A stretch of 64,000 bases of DNA from Pseudomonas sp. JUb42 (GTDB taxonomy: Bacteria; Pseudomonadota; Gammaproteobacteria; Pseudomonadales; Pseudomonadaceae): the NCBI RefSeq assembly GCF_024807945.1, contig NZ_JANUFD010000004.1, positions 1-64,000 on the forward strand, written 5' to 3'. A program made the translations under genes and the position numbers. This document shows, in pieces, positions 26,411 through 35,913 of the stretch. Below the pieces are notes generated by a model. The model was not told where the DNA came from and did not search any database. It was given only the letters and a program-made list of their open reading frames with translations. The first letter of the stretch is position 1. Each line of letters starts with the position of its first letter.

Positions 26411-27823
26411 CTAGCGGGCCAACCGCACCGCCAGGGCCTTGGCCTGGCTGGCAACGTCAGTCACCGCCGTGCTCTCCCACCACATGCCGCGCAAAGGCGG
26501 GCCCATGGCAAACAATCGGGTTGCGGCCTGGCCCTGGGCATCGAGCACCGCGCCACCCGCATCAGCAGCAATCCCCAGCGCCAGCGGACCGGGCCGGATC
26601 AAGCCCCGGGCCAACAGTTGCCGAGGCAAGGGCCGGTCAACCCGGCGCCAGTCGTATTCGATACCGCTGGAATTGATCAGGGCGTCACCAATCACCGTGC
26701 TCGGCTGCGTTTCACCGCGATAACGCAGGCGAATCTGCAATTGCCCGGATGGCAGGGTTTCCACGCCCTGCAACGAGGCCGCTTCGATGGTCAGGCGGCC
26801 CTGATCGACCTGCCGGGCCAGGACCACCGCGCTGGTCGGCGGCGAACGGTGGTGGTGGCTTTCCCACCAGGGCCGCACATGGCGCACGAACTGACGGCGC
26901 TGCACATCCGTGGCCTGGCTCCACAGGCGGCCGATATGGGCACGCACGGTGTCCAGGGGGGCCTGCCAGTCGATACCGCTCTCGATAGCCAGCTCGCACT
27001 GTTCGCGAACCTTGCGCAACAGTTGCCGGGTGCTGCGGATGCTCAGGTCCTGGCCAAGGAAGTCGCTCCAGGCTGGCGGTTGACGACGAACATGGGGCAG
27101 CAGGCCATGACGGGAATAGACATTGATCGGCCCGCGATGCCCGGCCTGTTGCAGGGACACCACGGCATCGACCATGGTCAGCCCGGAGCCGATGATCAGC
27201 ACCCGCGCCTCGGGGTCGAGACGGCGCATGGCAGCGACATCCCAAGGGTCGACAGACGCGGCATTCAAACCACTGGACTGACGCTGCGGCGTGCGGGCGG
27301 CGGCGTACATGCCGGTGGCCAGCACCGCGACCTGGCCTTGCAACGCGGTGCCATCCGCGAGAATAAGATCGACATGGCTGGCATGGGTCTGGAGATCCAC
27401 CACTTCACCGCGCACATGTTCGACAGTGGAACCGTGCTGCGCACCGACTGCCCGGGCTTCGGCCAGGCGCTGTTGCGCATAAAGGCCAAAGATGCCCCGC
27501 GGCGGAAATAGCTCAGCCACCGGCAGGTGCTGCTCGTTCGACTCGGGCCAGCCACCGGCGGCGATGAACTCGCTCAACCATTGGGTCAGGTCATCGGCAT
27601 TGTCAGGATCGACGCTCATGCGAGCGGCATTGCCGTTGAGGGTATGACCCAGTTCCGTGGCGCTATAGGCCTCGCCCCGGCCCAGCTCGCTGCGCGACTC
27701 GACAATGACGATGCGCCGCCGGCCGGGCAGACGCAGCAGTTGCACCGCCAGCAGAGTGCCGCTCAGGCCTCCGCCAACGATCAGGACATCAACAAGCGCG
27801 GACGAAGCGTCATTCAAAGTCAT
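26411..27823 (-). CDS. FAD/NAD(P)-binding protein (NAD_binding_9 type)
   Basis: A 470-residue flavoprotein-like enzyme. The N-terminal dinucleotide fold reads VDVLIVGGGLSGTLLAVQLL (about 11-30). A second nucleotide-binding motif VLIIGSGLTMVDAVVSLQQAG lies near 205-225. The layout matches the FAD-NAD(P)-binding family that includes E. coli YdhS, whose substrate is unknown. It stands alone between soxR and an XRE-cupin gene. Oxidoreductase activity is inferred from the folds only. Confidence 0.85.
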   Translation of the reverse strand: MTLNDASSALVDVLIVGGGLSGTLLAVQLLRLPGRRRIVIVESRSELGRGEAYSATELGHTLNGNAARMSVDPDNADDLTQWLSEFIAAGGWPESNEQHLPVAELFPPRGIFGLYAQQRLAEARAVGAQHGSTVEHVRGEVVDLQTHASHVDLILADGTALQGQVAVLATGMYAAARTPQRQSSGLNAASVDPWDVAAMRRLDPEARVLIIGSGLTMVDAVVSLQQAGHRGPINVYSRHGLLPHVRRQPPAWSDFLGQDLSIRSTRQLLRKVREQCELAIESGIDWQAPLDTVRAHIGRLWSQATDVQRRQFVRHVRPWWESHHHRSPPTSAVVLARQVDQGRLTIEAASLQGVETLPSGQLQIRLRYRGETQPSTVIGDALINSSGIEYDWRRVDRPLPRQLLARGLIRPGPLALGIAADAGGAVLDAQGQAATRLFAMGPPLRGMWWESTAVTDVASQAKALAVRLAR

Positions 27824-27929
27824 TAACAGGGCCTTTCCCAGGCGATGAACAGGGCAGCAATGCTGAGGGGATTAATGTAGTTCAACAACTCTCTGAAAGT
27901 ACTAAGCCCCTATCATTTTGGCATGAGGC

Positions 27930-28505
27930 TTACAGCACGATATTGCGCACAAAGCGTACGACGACCTGGCCGTTGTTGCGAAAGGCATGGGGCTGGTTGC
28001 TGGGGAACATGAAGAACTCGCCCGCGCCGACCTCGCGGATCTGCTCGGCCAACTCGATATGCAGGCAGCCGGTAAATACGTAAATCTGCTCGCTCCAGCC
28101 CTCGGGGTCGGCTTCGGAGCTATAGGCCTCCCCCGGTTCCAGGGAAAACTCCCACATCTCCACTTCCCGACGCGCCACCGCCTTGGACAGCAATACCGCC
28201 TTGCTCCCTGGCGAGACGCCCGCCCAGGCCACTTCATTGATGCGGCTGTGATCGCTGGCTTCCGGGGCCTGGATCAAATCACTGAAGGCCACTTCCAGCG
28301 CCTCGGCCACGCGGTCGAGGGTCGCCAGGCTGACGTTGGTTTCCCCGGCCTCAATGGCTACCAGCATGCGCCGGCTGACCCCGGACTTTTCCGCCAGGGC
28401 GGTCTGGCTCAGGTCAGCGGCATTGCGCAGACGGCGCACATTGAGGCTGACATGCTGCAGGACCGGGGCGCGTTGTGAATTTTCTTTGTGCACTATATTG
28501 CTCAT
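27930..28505 (-). CDS. XRE-family regulator with C-terminal cupin domain
   Basis: A 191-residue regulator. The Cro/C1-type helix-turn-helix is at about 18-72 (VRRLRNAADLSQTALAEKSGVS), followed by a small-molecule-binding cupin at about 105-190 (MWEFSLEPGEAY; VGAGEFFMFPSNQPHAFRN). The start at 28505 is chosen because the frame open to 28838 lies antisense to the next gene. It is divergent from an EamA transporter gene, a frequent pairing. The pair probably senses and exports a metabolite. Confidence 0.92.
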   Translation of the reverse strand: MSNIVHKENSQRAPVLQHVSLNVRRLRNAADLSQTALAEKSGVSRRMLVAIEAGETNVSLATLDRVAEALEVAFSDLIQAPEASDHSRINEVAWAGVSPGSKAVLLSKAVARREVEMWEFSLEPGEAYSSEADPEGWSEQIYVFTGCLHIELAEQIREVGAGEFFMFPSNQPHAFRNNGQVVVRFVRNIVL

Positions 28506-28518
28506 TAATATGGGTTGC

Positions 28519-28568
28519 GCAGTATACTGCCCACTTTTTGGCGCATTCTGCGTCGCGCGTACTGCCCA
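28519..28568. promoter_or_regulatory. Palindrome and direct repeat in the XRE/EamA divergent promoter
   Basis: GCAGTATACTGC at 28519-28530 is a perfect 12-bp palindrome 14 bases before the XRE gene. TACTGCCCA occurs at 28525-28533 and again at 28560-28568, 35 bases apart, about three helical turns. This is a plausible operator pair for the XRE-cupin protein. Confidence 0.4.
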
Positions 28569-28584
28569 TGCAAGGCCCAAGCCG

Positions 28585-29517
28585 ATGAACACCGTGAAAA
28601 CCAACGCCTTTTTGCCCCGGATCAGCAAAGCGGAAGCCGTGCTGATCTTCATCACAGTGCTCTGGGGCGGCACCTTTCTGATAGTGCAGCATGCCATGAC
28701 CATCAGCGGTCCGATGTTCTTCGTCGGCCTGCGCTTTGCGGCGGCGGCGTTTTTTGTCGGGCTGTTTTCCATGAAGACCCTGGGCGACCTGACGCTCGCC
28801 GAGTTCAAGGCAGGCGTCGCCATCGGCGCCGCCATCATGCTGGGCTATGGCTTGCAGACCGTGGGCCTGCAAACCATCCCCAGCAGCCAATCGGCGTTTA
28901 TCACGGCCCTGTATGTACCCTTTGTGCCGCTGCTGCAATGGCTGGTGCTGGGGCGGCGTCCGGGCTTGATGCCGAGTATCGGCATCGCCCTGGCGTTTAC
29001 CGGGCTGATGCTGTTGTCCGGGCCCAACGGTGCGTCCCTGCAGTTCAGTTCCGGGGAAATCGCCACGGTGGTCAGCGCCGTCGCCATCGCTGCCGAAATC
29101 ATCTTGATCAGTGCATACGCGGGCAAGGTCGATGTGCGACGGGTCACCGTGGTGCAACTGGCCACCGCGTCGGTGCTGGCCTTCCTCATGGTCGGCCCGA
29201 CCGGCGAGCGGTTGCCGGATTTTTCCGGGCAATTGCTGTTTATCGCCATCGGCCTGGGCGCCATGAGCGCGGTGATCCAGGTGGCGATGAACTGGGCGCA
29301 GAAAACCGTTTCGCCGACCCGCGCCACCGTCATCTATGCGGGCGAACCGGTCTGGGCCGGGATTGTCGGGCGCCTGGCTGGTGAGCGCCTGCCAGGCATC
29401 GCCCTGCTCGGCGCGGCACTGATTGTCGCAGGCGTGATCGTCAGTGAGATGAAAGGAGGCAACAAGGTCGTCGAAGCCGAGGAAGATCCGCTCAAAGCCA
29501 CCGGCGAAGCGGACTGA
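28585..29517 (+). CDS. EamA/DMT family transporter
   Basis: A 310-residue membrane protein with ten predicted helices in two EamA halves (AVLIFITVLWGGTFLIVQHA at the first helix; second half from about 150). It ends in a charged tail VVEAEEDPLKATGEAD. The ATG at 28585 is preferred; upstream in-frame starts lie within the divergent XRE gene. It is probably regulated by that XRE-cupin protein. The substrate is unknown. Confidence 0.9.
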   Translation: MNTVKTNAFLPRISKAEAVLIFITVLWGGTFLIVQHAMTISGPMFFVGLRFAAAAFFVGLFSMKTLGDLTLAEFKAGVAIGAAIMLGYGLQTVGLQTIPSSQSAFITALYVPFVPLLQWLVLGRRPGLMPSIGIALAFTGLMLLSGPNGASLQFSSGEIATVVSAVAIAAEIILISAYAGKVDVRRVTVVQLATASVLAFLMVGPTGERLPDFSGQLLFIAIGLGAMSAVIQVAMNWAQKTVSPTRATVIYAGEPVWAGIVGRLAGERLPGIALLGAALIVAGVIVSEMKGGNKVVEAEEDPLKATGEAD

Positions 29518-29658
29518 AACACCGGCCGTTTCAGCATTCTTGTGTAGAGTACTCGTCTGCCCCTGACACTTTTTGTAGGAAATATCCGAGCCATGGCGTT
29601 GGGCTATCCACGCCATGGCACGTATGATTCTTGCCATTTCCCCGCAGACTAGAAGCCT

Positions 29659-32622
29659 ATGTCCCTGATAGTTCTACTGCTTTTGCCATTTATTGGCAGC
29701 TGTCTGGCAGCCCTTTTGCCACACAATGCGCGTAATGCCGAATCCATCCTGGCCGGGGTGATTGCCCTGGTCGGCACCATTCAGATGGCCTTGTGGTATC
29801 CGCAAGTCGCCCACGGCGGCGTGCTCCGTGAAGAGTTTTTCTGGCTGCCGAGCCTGGGCCTGAATTTTGTCCTGCGCCTGGATGGCTTTGCCTGGCTGTT
29901 CTCGATGCTGGTACTGGGTATCGGCACCCTGGTCTCGCTGTACGCCCGCTACTACATGTCGCCGGACGATCCGGTGCCGCGTTTCTTCGCCTTTTTCCTC
30001 GCCTTCATGGGCGCCATGCTCGGCCTCGTGTTGTCCGGCAACCTGATCCAGATCGTATTTTTCTGGGAACTGACCAGCGTTTTCTCTTTCCTGCTGATCG
30101 GTTATTGGCACCACCGCTCCGATGCCCGCCGCGGCGCCTACATGGCGTTGATGGTCACCGGCGCAGGCGGCCTGGCGCTGCTGGTCGGAGTGATGCTGCT
30201 GGGCCATGTGGTCGGCAGCTACGATCTGGATCGAGTGCTGACCTCTGGCGAGGCGATTCGCAGTCACGCCCTGTATCCCCTTCTGCTGACCCTGATCCTG
30301 ATCGGCGCGCTGAGCAAAAGCGCGCAATTCCCCTTCCAGTTCTGGCTGCCCCACGCCATGGCCGCGCCGACACCGGTCTCGGCCTATCTGCACTCGGCGA
30401 CCATGGTCAAGGCCGGGGTATTCCTGCTGGCGCGCTTCTGGCCGGTGCTGTCCGGCAGTGAACAATGGTTCTGGATCGTCGGAGGCGCCGGGGCCTGTAC
30501 CTTGTTGCTCGGGGCCTACTCGGCCATTTTCCAGAACGACCTCAAGGGCCTGCTCGCCTATTCCACCATCAGCCACCTGGGCCTGATCACCCTGCTGCTG
30601 GGCCTGAACAGCCCCCTGGCTGCTGTCGCGGCGGTGTTTCATATCCTCAACCATGCGACCTTCAAGGCGTCGCTGTTCATGGCCGCCGGGATCATCGACC
30701 ATGAAAGTGGAACCCGGGATATCCGCCGTCTCAGCGGCCTGATCCGGCTGATGCCCTACACCGCGACCCTGGCCATGGTCGCCAGCGCCTCCATGGCCGG
30801 GGTGCCACTGCTCAACGGCTTCCTGTCCAAGGAGATGTTCTTCGCCGAAACCGTGTTCATCTCGGCCACCGCCTGGGTCGAAATCGCCCTGCCAATCATC
30901 GCGACAGTGGCCGGGACCTTCAGCGTCGCCTACTCCCTGCGCTTTACCGTAGACGTGTTCTTCGGCCTCAAGCCGAGCAACCTGCCCCACACGCCCCATG
31001 AGCCACCACGCTGGATGCGTGCGCCGGTGGAGCTGCTGGTATTGGTCTGCCTGATCGTCGGCATCTTCCCGGCGCAAGCGGTGGGGCCGCTGCTGGCCAC
31101 CGCTGCGCAACCGGTAGTCGGCGGCACCCTGCCCGAGTACAGCCTGGCCATCTGGCATGGCTGGAACGCGCCGATGATCATGAGTCTGATCGCCATGGGC
31201 GGCGGCATCCTGCTATTCCTGCTGCTGCGCAGACCCATGAAGCGCGAACGCTTTGCCGGGCCGCCGCTGGTTTCACGCCTCAATGGCAAGCGCCTGTTCG
31301 AACGCAGCCTGGTGATCATGACGCGCCTGGCCCGGGGCTTCGAACGTCAGGTCACTACGCGCCGCCTGCAACCGCAGCTGTTCATGATGGTATTTGCCGC
31401 GCTCGTCGCCGGTTTCATTCCCATGTATTTCAGCGGTCTGACCTGGGGCGTGCGGCCGAAGATTCCCGGCTCCGGGGTGTTCGTCTGCCTGTGGTTGATC
31501 GCAATTGCCTGTGCTCTGGGTGCGGCCTGGCAAGGTAAGTATCACCGCCTGGCGGCCCTGATCATGGTCGGCGTGTGCGGCCTGATGACCTGCGTGACTT
31601 TCGTCTGGTTCTCCGCCCCGGATCTGGCCCTGACCCAACTGGTAGTGGAAGTGGTTACCACGGTGCTGATTCTGCTCGGCCTGCGTTGGCTGCCGCGACG
31701 CAACGAAGAGGTGGCACCAACGATCAGCAGCCGCCTCAATGCCCGCACCCGCCGCGTCCGCGACCTGGCGCTGTCGGCCCTGGTCGGCGGCGGCATGGCG
31801 CTGCTGTCCTACGCCATGCTGACCCGGGCCACGCCCAACATCATTTCTTCGTTCTACCTGAGCCGCGCCCTGCCCGAAGGTGGCGGCAGCAATGTGGTCA
31901 ACGTGATGCTGGTGGACTTCCGCGGTTTCGATACCTTCGGCGAAGTCACCGTATTGGCAGCCGTGGCCCTGACCGTATTCGCCCTGCTGCGCCGCTTCCG
32001 CCCGCCCCGGGAGAGCATCGCCCTGCCTGCCCAGCAACGCCTGCTGGCCAAGGACGTGGTCACTGACCTGGTCAACCCGCGCAGCGCCAGCGATACCGCC
32101 CTGGGCTTCATGATGGTGCCCGCCGTATTGGTCCGCCTGCTGTTGCCGATTGCGTTGGTGGTGTCGATGTACCTGTTCATGCGCGGCCACAACCAGCCCG
32201 GCGGTGGCTTCGTCGCCGGGCTGGTGATGTCGGTGGCATTCATCCTGCAATACATGGTCGCCGGGACCCAATGGGTCGAGGCCCGGATGAGCCTGCGCCC
32301 GCTGCGCTGGATGGGCACCGGGCTGCTGTTCGCCCTGTTTACCGGCCTTGGCGCGATGCTGATGGGCTACCCGTTCCTGACCACCCACACCGCCCACCTG
32401 ACCCTGCCGCTGCTGGGCGAGATTCACGTAGCGAGCGCGCTGTTCTTCGATATCGGCGTATATGCCGTGGTGGTGGGCTCGACCCTGTTGATCCTCACCG
32501 CTCTTGCTCACCAGTCGGTACGTAGCCATCGGCCGACGGCGCTGCCCAAGCCCATTGCGGCCAAGCCGGATGAACCCGGAACGCCTGGATCTCCCGTTGG
32601 AGCGAGGCTTGCCCGCGAATGA
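29659..32622 (+). CDS. mrpA: Monovalent cation/H+ antiporter subunit A, fused A/B form (MrpA/PhaA)
   Basis: A 987-residue proton-translocating subunit of the Mrp Na+(K+)/H+ antiporter, related to NuoL. The antiporter core contains the family's conserved lysine in ALSKSAQFPFQFWLPHAM and the stretch HSATMVKAGVFLLARFWPVL. From about residue 830 the MrpB-like domain follows (YLFMRGHNQPGGGFVAGLVMS), so A and B are fused as in group 2 (Pha) operons. The last seven residues, GARLARE, and the stop are encoded by the left arm of a family C REPIN, so the native C-terminus was replaced or extended by the insertion. It is the first gene of the operon. Confidence 0.95.
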   Translation: MSLIVLLLLPFIGSCLAALLPHNARNAESILAGVIALVGTIQMALWYPQVAHGGVLREEFFWLPSLGLNFVLRLDGFAWLFSMLVLGIGTLVSLYARYYMSPDDPVPRFFAFFLAFMGAMLGLVLSGNLIQIVFFWELTSVFSFLLIGYWHHRSDARRGAYMALMVTGAGGLALLVGVMLLGHVVGSYDLDRVLTSGEAIRSHALYPLLLTLILIGALSKSAQFPFQFWLPHAMAAPTPVSAYLHSATMVKAGVFLLARFWPVLSGSEQWFWIVGGAGACTLLLGAYSAIFQNDLKGLLAYSTISHLGLITLLLGLNSPLAAVAAVFHILNHATFKASLFMAAGIIDHESGTRDIRRLSGLIRLMPYTATLAMVASASMAGVPLLNGFLSKEMFFAETVFISATAWVEIALPIIATVAGTFSVAYSLRFTVDVFFGLKPSNLPHTPHEPPRWMRAPVELLVLVCLIVGIFPAQAVGPLLATAAQPVVGGTLPEYSLAIWHGWNAPMIMSLIAMGGGILLFLLLRRPMKRERFAGPPLVSRLNGKRLFERSLVIMTRLARGFERQVTTRRLQPQLFMMVFAALVAGFIPMYFSGLTWGVRPKIPGSGVFVCLWLIAIACALGAAWQGKYHRLAALIMVGVCGLMTCVTFVWFSAPDLALTQLVVEVVTTVLILLGLRWLPRRNEEVAPTISSRLNARTRRVRDLALSALVGGGMALLSYAMLTRATPNIISSFYLSRALPEGGGSNVVNVMLVDFRGFDTFGEVTVLAAVALTVFALLRRFRPPRESIALPAQQRLLAKDVVTDLVNPRSASDTALGFMMVPAVLVRLLLPIALVVSMYLFMRGHNQPGGGFVAGLVMSVAFILQYMVAGTQWVEARMSLRPLRWMGTGLLFALFTGLGAMLMGYPFLTTHTAHLTLPLLGEIHVASALFFDIGVYAVVVGSTLLILTALAHQSVRSHRPTALPKPIAAKPDEPGTPGSPVGARLARE

Positions 32623-32683
32623 AACTTACCCGGAGCAACATAAAGATCGCGTCGTCAATTTCGCGGGCAAGCCTCGCTCCCAC
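32597..32683. repeat. REPIN, family C, inside the mrp operon
   Basis: Arms TTGGAGCGAGGCTTGCCCGC and GCGGGCAAGCCTCGCTCCCA around about 45 bases. The left arm overlaps the 3' end of mrpA and supplies its stop codon; the right arm ends 30 bases before mrpC. It separates mrpA from the otherwise overlapping mrpCDEFG genes. Confidence 0.9.
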
Positions 32684-32713
32684 AGGCCCCAGCCAGAAAG
32701 TGAGGGATCTCTA

Positions 32714-33058
32714 ATGGAAGAAGTCATCGCAATCGCCATCGGCGCCCTGGCCGCGTCCGGGGTCTGGCTGATCCTGCGCCCGCGGACTTTTCAGGTGGTA
32801 ATGGGCCTGTGCCTGCTGTCCTACAGCGTCAACCTGTTTATTTTCAGCATGGGCAGCCTGTTTATCGGCCGTGAGCCGATCATCAAGGACGGCGTGCCGC
32901 AGAACCTGTTGCACTACACCGACCCGCTGCCCCAGGCACTGGTGCTCACCGCCATTGTCATCAGCTTCGCCATGACCGCGCTGTTCCTGGTCCTGCTGCT
33001 GGCGTCACGGGGGCTGACCGGCACCGACCATGTCGACGGCAAGGAGCCGCGCCAATGA
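32714..33058 (+). CDS. mrpC: Monovalent cation/H+ antiporter subunit C
   Basis: A 114-residue NuoK-like membrane subunit with three helices (VIAIAIGALAASGVWLILRP; VVMGLCLLSYSVNLFIFSMG; ALVLTAIVISFAMTALFLVL). The first ATG after the REPIN, at 32714, gives the family's usual N-terminus. Its stop overlaps the mrpD start by four bases. A weak ribosome site (GAGGGATCT) precedes it. Confidence 0.94.
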   Translation: MEEVIAIAIGALAASGVWLILRPRTFQVVMGLCLLSYSVNLFIFSMGSLFIGREPIIKDGVPQNLLHYTDPLPQALVLTAIVISFAMTALFLVLLLASRGLTGTDHVDGKEPRQ

Positions 33059-34725
33059 CGGGTATCGACTCACTGATCATCGCGCCGATCCTGCTGCCGC
33101 CCCTGACCGCGGCGATCATGCTCTGGCTCGGCGAGAAACACCGCACCCTCAAGGGCTGGCTGAATCTGGCTTCGACCCTGCTCGATCTGGTGATTGCCGT
33201 GGTGCTGTTCAGTTGGGTGCAACAGACCGGCAGCAGCGGCTCCTTCGGTATCTATCTGCCGGGCAACTGGCAGGCGCCCTACGGCATCGTGTTGGTGGTG
33301 GATCATCTGTCGGCGCTGATGCTGGTGCTGACCGGAATCATCGCCTTCTGCGCCCTGCTGTTTGCCCTGGCCCGCTGGCACGGCGCTGGGGCGAGCTTCC
33401 ATGCGCTGTTCCAGATTCAGCTGATGGGCCTGTATGGCGCCTTCCTCACCGCCGACCTGTTCAACCTGTTCGTGTTCTTCGAGGTGCTGCTGGCGGCGTC
33501 TTATGGCCTGATGTTGCATGGTTCCGGCCGAGCGCGCGTATCGGCAGGCCTGCATTACATCGCCATTAACCTGCTGGCCTCGTCGCTGTTCCTGATCGGC
33601 GCCGCGCTGATCTACGGTGTGACCGGCACCCTCAACCTGGCCGACCTGGCGCTGAAGATCCCCCATGTGCCCGAAGCCGACCTGGGCCTGTTGCATGCCG
33701 GCGCGGCGATTCTCGCCGTGGCCTTCCTGGCCAAGGCCGGCATCTGGCCACTGAACTTCTGGCTGGTCCCGGCCTATTCGGCGGCCAGTGCGCCGGTGGC
33801 GGCGCTGTTCGCGATCATGACCAAGGTCGGCATCTACACCGTGCTGCGCCTGTGGACCCTGCTGTTCTCGGCCCAGGCCGGGGCCTCGGCGCTGTTTGGC
33901 GGTGACTGGCTGACCTACGCGGGCCTGGTCACGCTGTTTATTGCCGCCGTATCGATCATCGCCGCACAACGCCTGGAACGCATGGCCAGCCTGAGTATTC
34001 TGGTCTCGGCCGGGATCCTCGTGGCGGCCATCGGTTTCGCCCAGCCGAGCCTGACCGCCGGGGCATTGTTCTATCTGGTCAGCTCGACCCTGGCCTTGAG
34101 TGCCATGTTCCTCCTGGCCGAGCTGATCGAACGTTCACGCTCGGCCAACGAGATTGCCCTGGACGACGACGCCGACCTGCTGCCGCGCAACCTGGGCTCC
34201 CTGCATCCGCCCGTGGGCAGCAACCTCGATGACGAGCAGAAAGTCGTGGTCGGCAAGGTCATCCCGCGCACCATGGCGTTCCTCGGCCTGAGCTTTATTG
34301 CCTGTGCGCTGCTGATCATCGGCATGCCGCCGCTGTCGGGATTCATCGGCAAGCTGAGCCTGCTCAGCGCCCTGCTCAATCCCCTGGGCCTGGACGTCGC
34401 TCAGGATGAGCCGGTACGCGGCAGCAGTTGGGCATTGATCGGCCTGCTGATCTTCTCTGGCCTCGCATCGCTGCTGGCCTTCTCGCGCATCGGCATCCAG
34501 CGTTTCTGGACTCCGAGCGAACGACCCTCGCCGATCCTGCGCACCTACGAATGCCTGCCCGTGGTGATCCTGCTGGGCCTGTGCATTGCCCTGACCTTCA
34601 AGGCCGAACCGTTGTTGCACTACACCCGTGACACCGCCAATGCACTGCATGACCCGCAGCAGTACATTTTCTCGGTGATGGCCGCACGCCCGGTGCCCAA
34701 TCCGTCGACGGCACAGGAGCCATAG
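33055..34725 (+). CDS. mrpD: Monovalent cation/H+ antiporter subunit D
   Basis: A 556-residue NuoM/N-like antiporter subunit with about 14 helices. FLAKAGIWPLNFWLVPAY holds the essential lysine of the proton path, and the family glutamate appears in FNLFVFFEVLLAAS. Together with MrpA it forms the ion-translocating pair. It overlaps mrpC (ATGA) and is two bases from mrpE, so translation is coupled through the operon. Confidence 0.95.
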   Translation: MTGIDSLIIAPILLPPLTAAIMLWLGEKHRTLKGWLNLASTLLDLVIAVVLFSWVQQTGSSGSFGIYLPGNWQAPYGIVLVVDHLSALMLVLTGIIAFCALLFALARWHGAGASFHALFQIQLMGLYGAFLTADLFNLFVFFEVLLAASYGLMLHGSGRARVSAGLHYIAINLLASSLFLIGAALIYGVTGTLNLADLALKIPHVPEADLGLLHAGAAILAVAFLAKAGIWPLNFWLVPAYSAASAPVAALFAIMTKVGIYTVLRLWTLLFSAQAGASALFGGDWLTYAGLVTLFIAAVSIIAAQRLERMASLSILVSAGILVAAIGFAQPSLTAGALFYLVSSTLALSAMFLLAELIERSRSANEIALDDDADLLPRNLGSLHPPVGSNLDDEQKVVVGKVIPRTMAFLGLSFIACALLIIGMPPLSGFIGKLSLLSALLNPLGLDVAQDEPVRGSSWALIGLLIFSGLASLLAFSRIGIQRFWTPSERPSPILRTYECLPVVILLGLCIALTFKAEPLLHYTRDTANALHDPQQYIFSVMAARPVPNPSTAQEP

Positions 34726-34727
34726 CC

Positions 34728-35216
34728 ATGAAGCGTCTGTTCCCCGCGCCGTGGCTGAGTGTGGCGCTGATCGTGCTGTGGCTGCTGCTCAACCTGTCCA
34801 TGAGCCTGGGCAACTGGCTGCTGGCGATCCTGTTCGGCGTCCTCGCGCCGCTGCTGATGGCGCCCTTGCGGCCGTTGCCGGTACGCATCGGCAAGCCCAT
34901 GACCATTGTGCGTCTGTTCCTGCAGGTGGGGCGCGACGTCGTGGTCTCCAACCTGCAGGTGTTTCGCCAGGTGTGGGCCGCCGGACGCAAGCCGCCCCGC
35001 TCGGCGTTCGTCAGGGTGCCTTTGGACTTGCGTGACGCCAATGGCCTGGCCGCCTTGTCGATGATTTGCACCGTGGTGCCCGGTACGGTCTGGGCGGAGC
35101 TGGCCCTGGATCGCAGCGTGCTGCTGATGCACGTATTCGATCTGGACGACGAAGCGGCTTTCATCGCGCACTTCAAGACCACCTATGAGCGACCGTTGCT
35201 GGAGATCTTTCAATGA
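34728..35216 (+). CDS. mrpE: Monovalent cation/H+ antiporter subunit E
   Basis: A 162-residue membrane subunit. Two helices lie near the N-terminus (LSVALIVLWLLLNLSMSLGN; LLAILFGVLAPLLMAPL) and the conserved soluble part carries TVVPGTVWAELALD. It is needed for assembly of the Mrp complex. Its stop overlaps the mrpF start. Confidence 0.93.
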   Translation: MKRLFPAPWLSVALIVLWLLLNLSMSLGNWLLAILFGVLAPLLMAPLRPLPVRIGKPMTIVRLFLQVGRDVVVSNLQVFRQVWAAGRKPPRSAFVRVPLDLRDANGLAALSMICTVVPGTVWAELALDRSVLLMHVFDLDDEAAFIAHFKTTYERPLLEIFQ

Positions 35217-35491
35217 CCGCCCTGCTCGAAAACGCCATCCTGCTGAGCCTGTTCATCTTTGCCTTGGCGATGGTCCTGACCCTGATCCGCCTGTTCAAGG
35301 GGCCATCGGCACAGGATCGGGTCCTGGCTCTGGACTACCTGTATATCGTCGCCATGCTGATGATGCTGGTACTGGGCATCCGCTATGCCAGTGACACCTA
35401 TTTCGAGGCGGCGCTGCTGATCGCCCTGTTCGGCTTTGTCGGCTCGTTCGCCCTGGCCAAATTCCTGCTGCGCGGCGAGGTGATCGAATGA
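35213..35491 (+). CDS. mrpF: Monovalent cation/H+ antiporter subunit F
   Basis: A 92-residue membrane subunit with three helices. The conserved FKGPSAQDRVLALDYLYI loop lies between helices one and two. It overlaps both mrpE and mrpG by four bases. In other bacteria MrpF has been linked to cation and bile-salt efflux; here the role is inferred from the operon. Confidence 0.93.
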   Translation: MTALLENAILLSLFIFALAMVLTLIRLFKGPSAQDRVLALDYLYIVAMLMMLVLGIRYASDTYFEAALLIALFGFVGSFALAKFLLRGEVIE

Positions 35492-35865
35492 CGGCCCTGG
35501 AAACCCTGCCGCTATGGGTGCAGATCATCACCGCGGCGCTGGTATTGGCCAGTAGTGTGTTTGCCCTGACCGGAGCGGTGGGCCTGCTGCGTCTGCCGGA
35601 TTTCTTCCAGCGCATGCACCCACCGGCCCTGGCGTCGACGATAGGCGCCTGGTGCGTGGCATTGGCCTCGATTGTGTTCTTCTCGGAACTCAAGTCGGCG
35701 CCGGTGCTGCATGCCTGGCTGATCCCGATCCTGCTGGCCATCACCCTGCCAGTGACCACCCTGCTGCTCGCGCGCACGGCACTGTTCCGCAAGCGCATGT
35801 CCGGGGACGATGTGCCGCCGGAGGTCAGCAGTCATGGAGGGAACGGGGATTCTGCGGGGGGGTGA
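35488..35865 (+). CDS. mrpG: Monovalent cation/H+ antiporter subunit G
   Basis: A 125-residue membrane subunit and last gene of the operon. It shows the family sequence VGLLRLPDFFQRMHPPALAS, then two further helices and a hydrophilic tail from about 100. A REPIN follows 48 bases after the stop and may mark the transcript end. Confidence 0.93.
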   Translation: MTALETLPLWVQIITAALVLASSVFALTGAVGLLRLPDFFQRMHPPALASTIGAWCVALASIVFFSELKSAPVLHAWLIPILLAITLPVTTLLLARTALFRKRMSGDDVPPEVSSHGGNGDSAGG

Positions 35866-35913
35866 GCGCAGGACATCCCCGGCAAGCGTGGAAGGGGATT
35901 GGGTGGCTACTTG

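Noticed and set aside
29518..29658. Possible extra small gene between the EamA gene and mrpA
   Set aside because: No start with a ribosome site and no plausible frame; it is probably the mrp promoter region.
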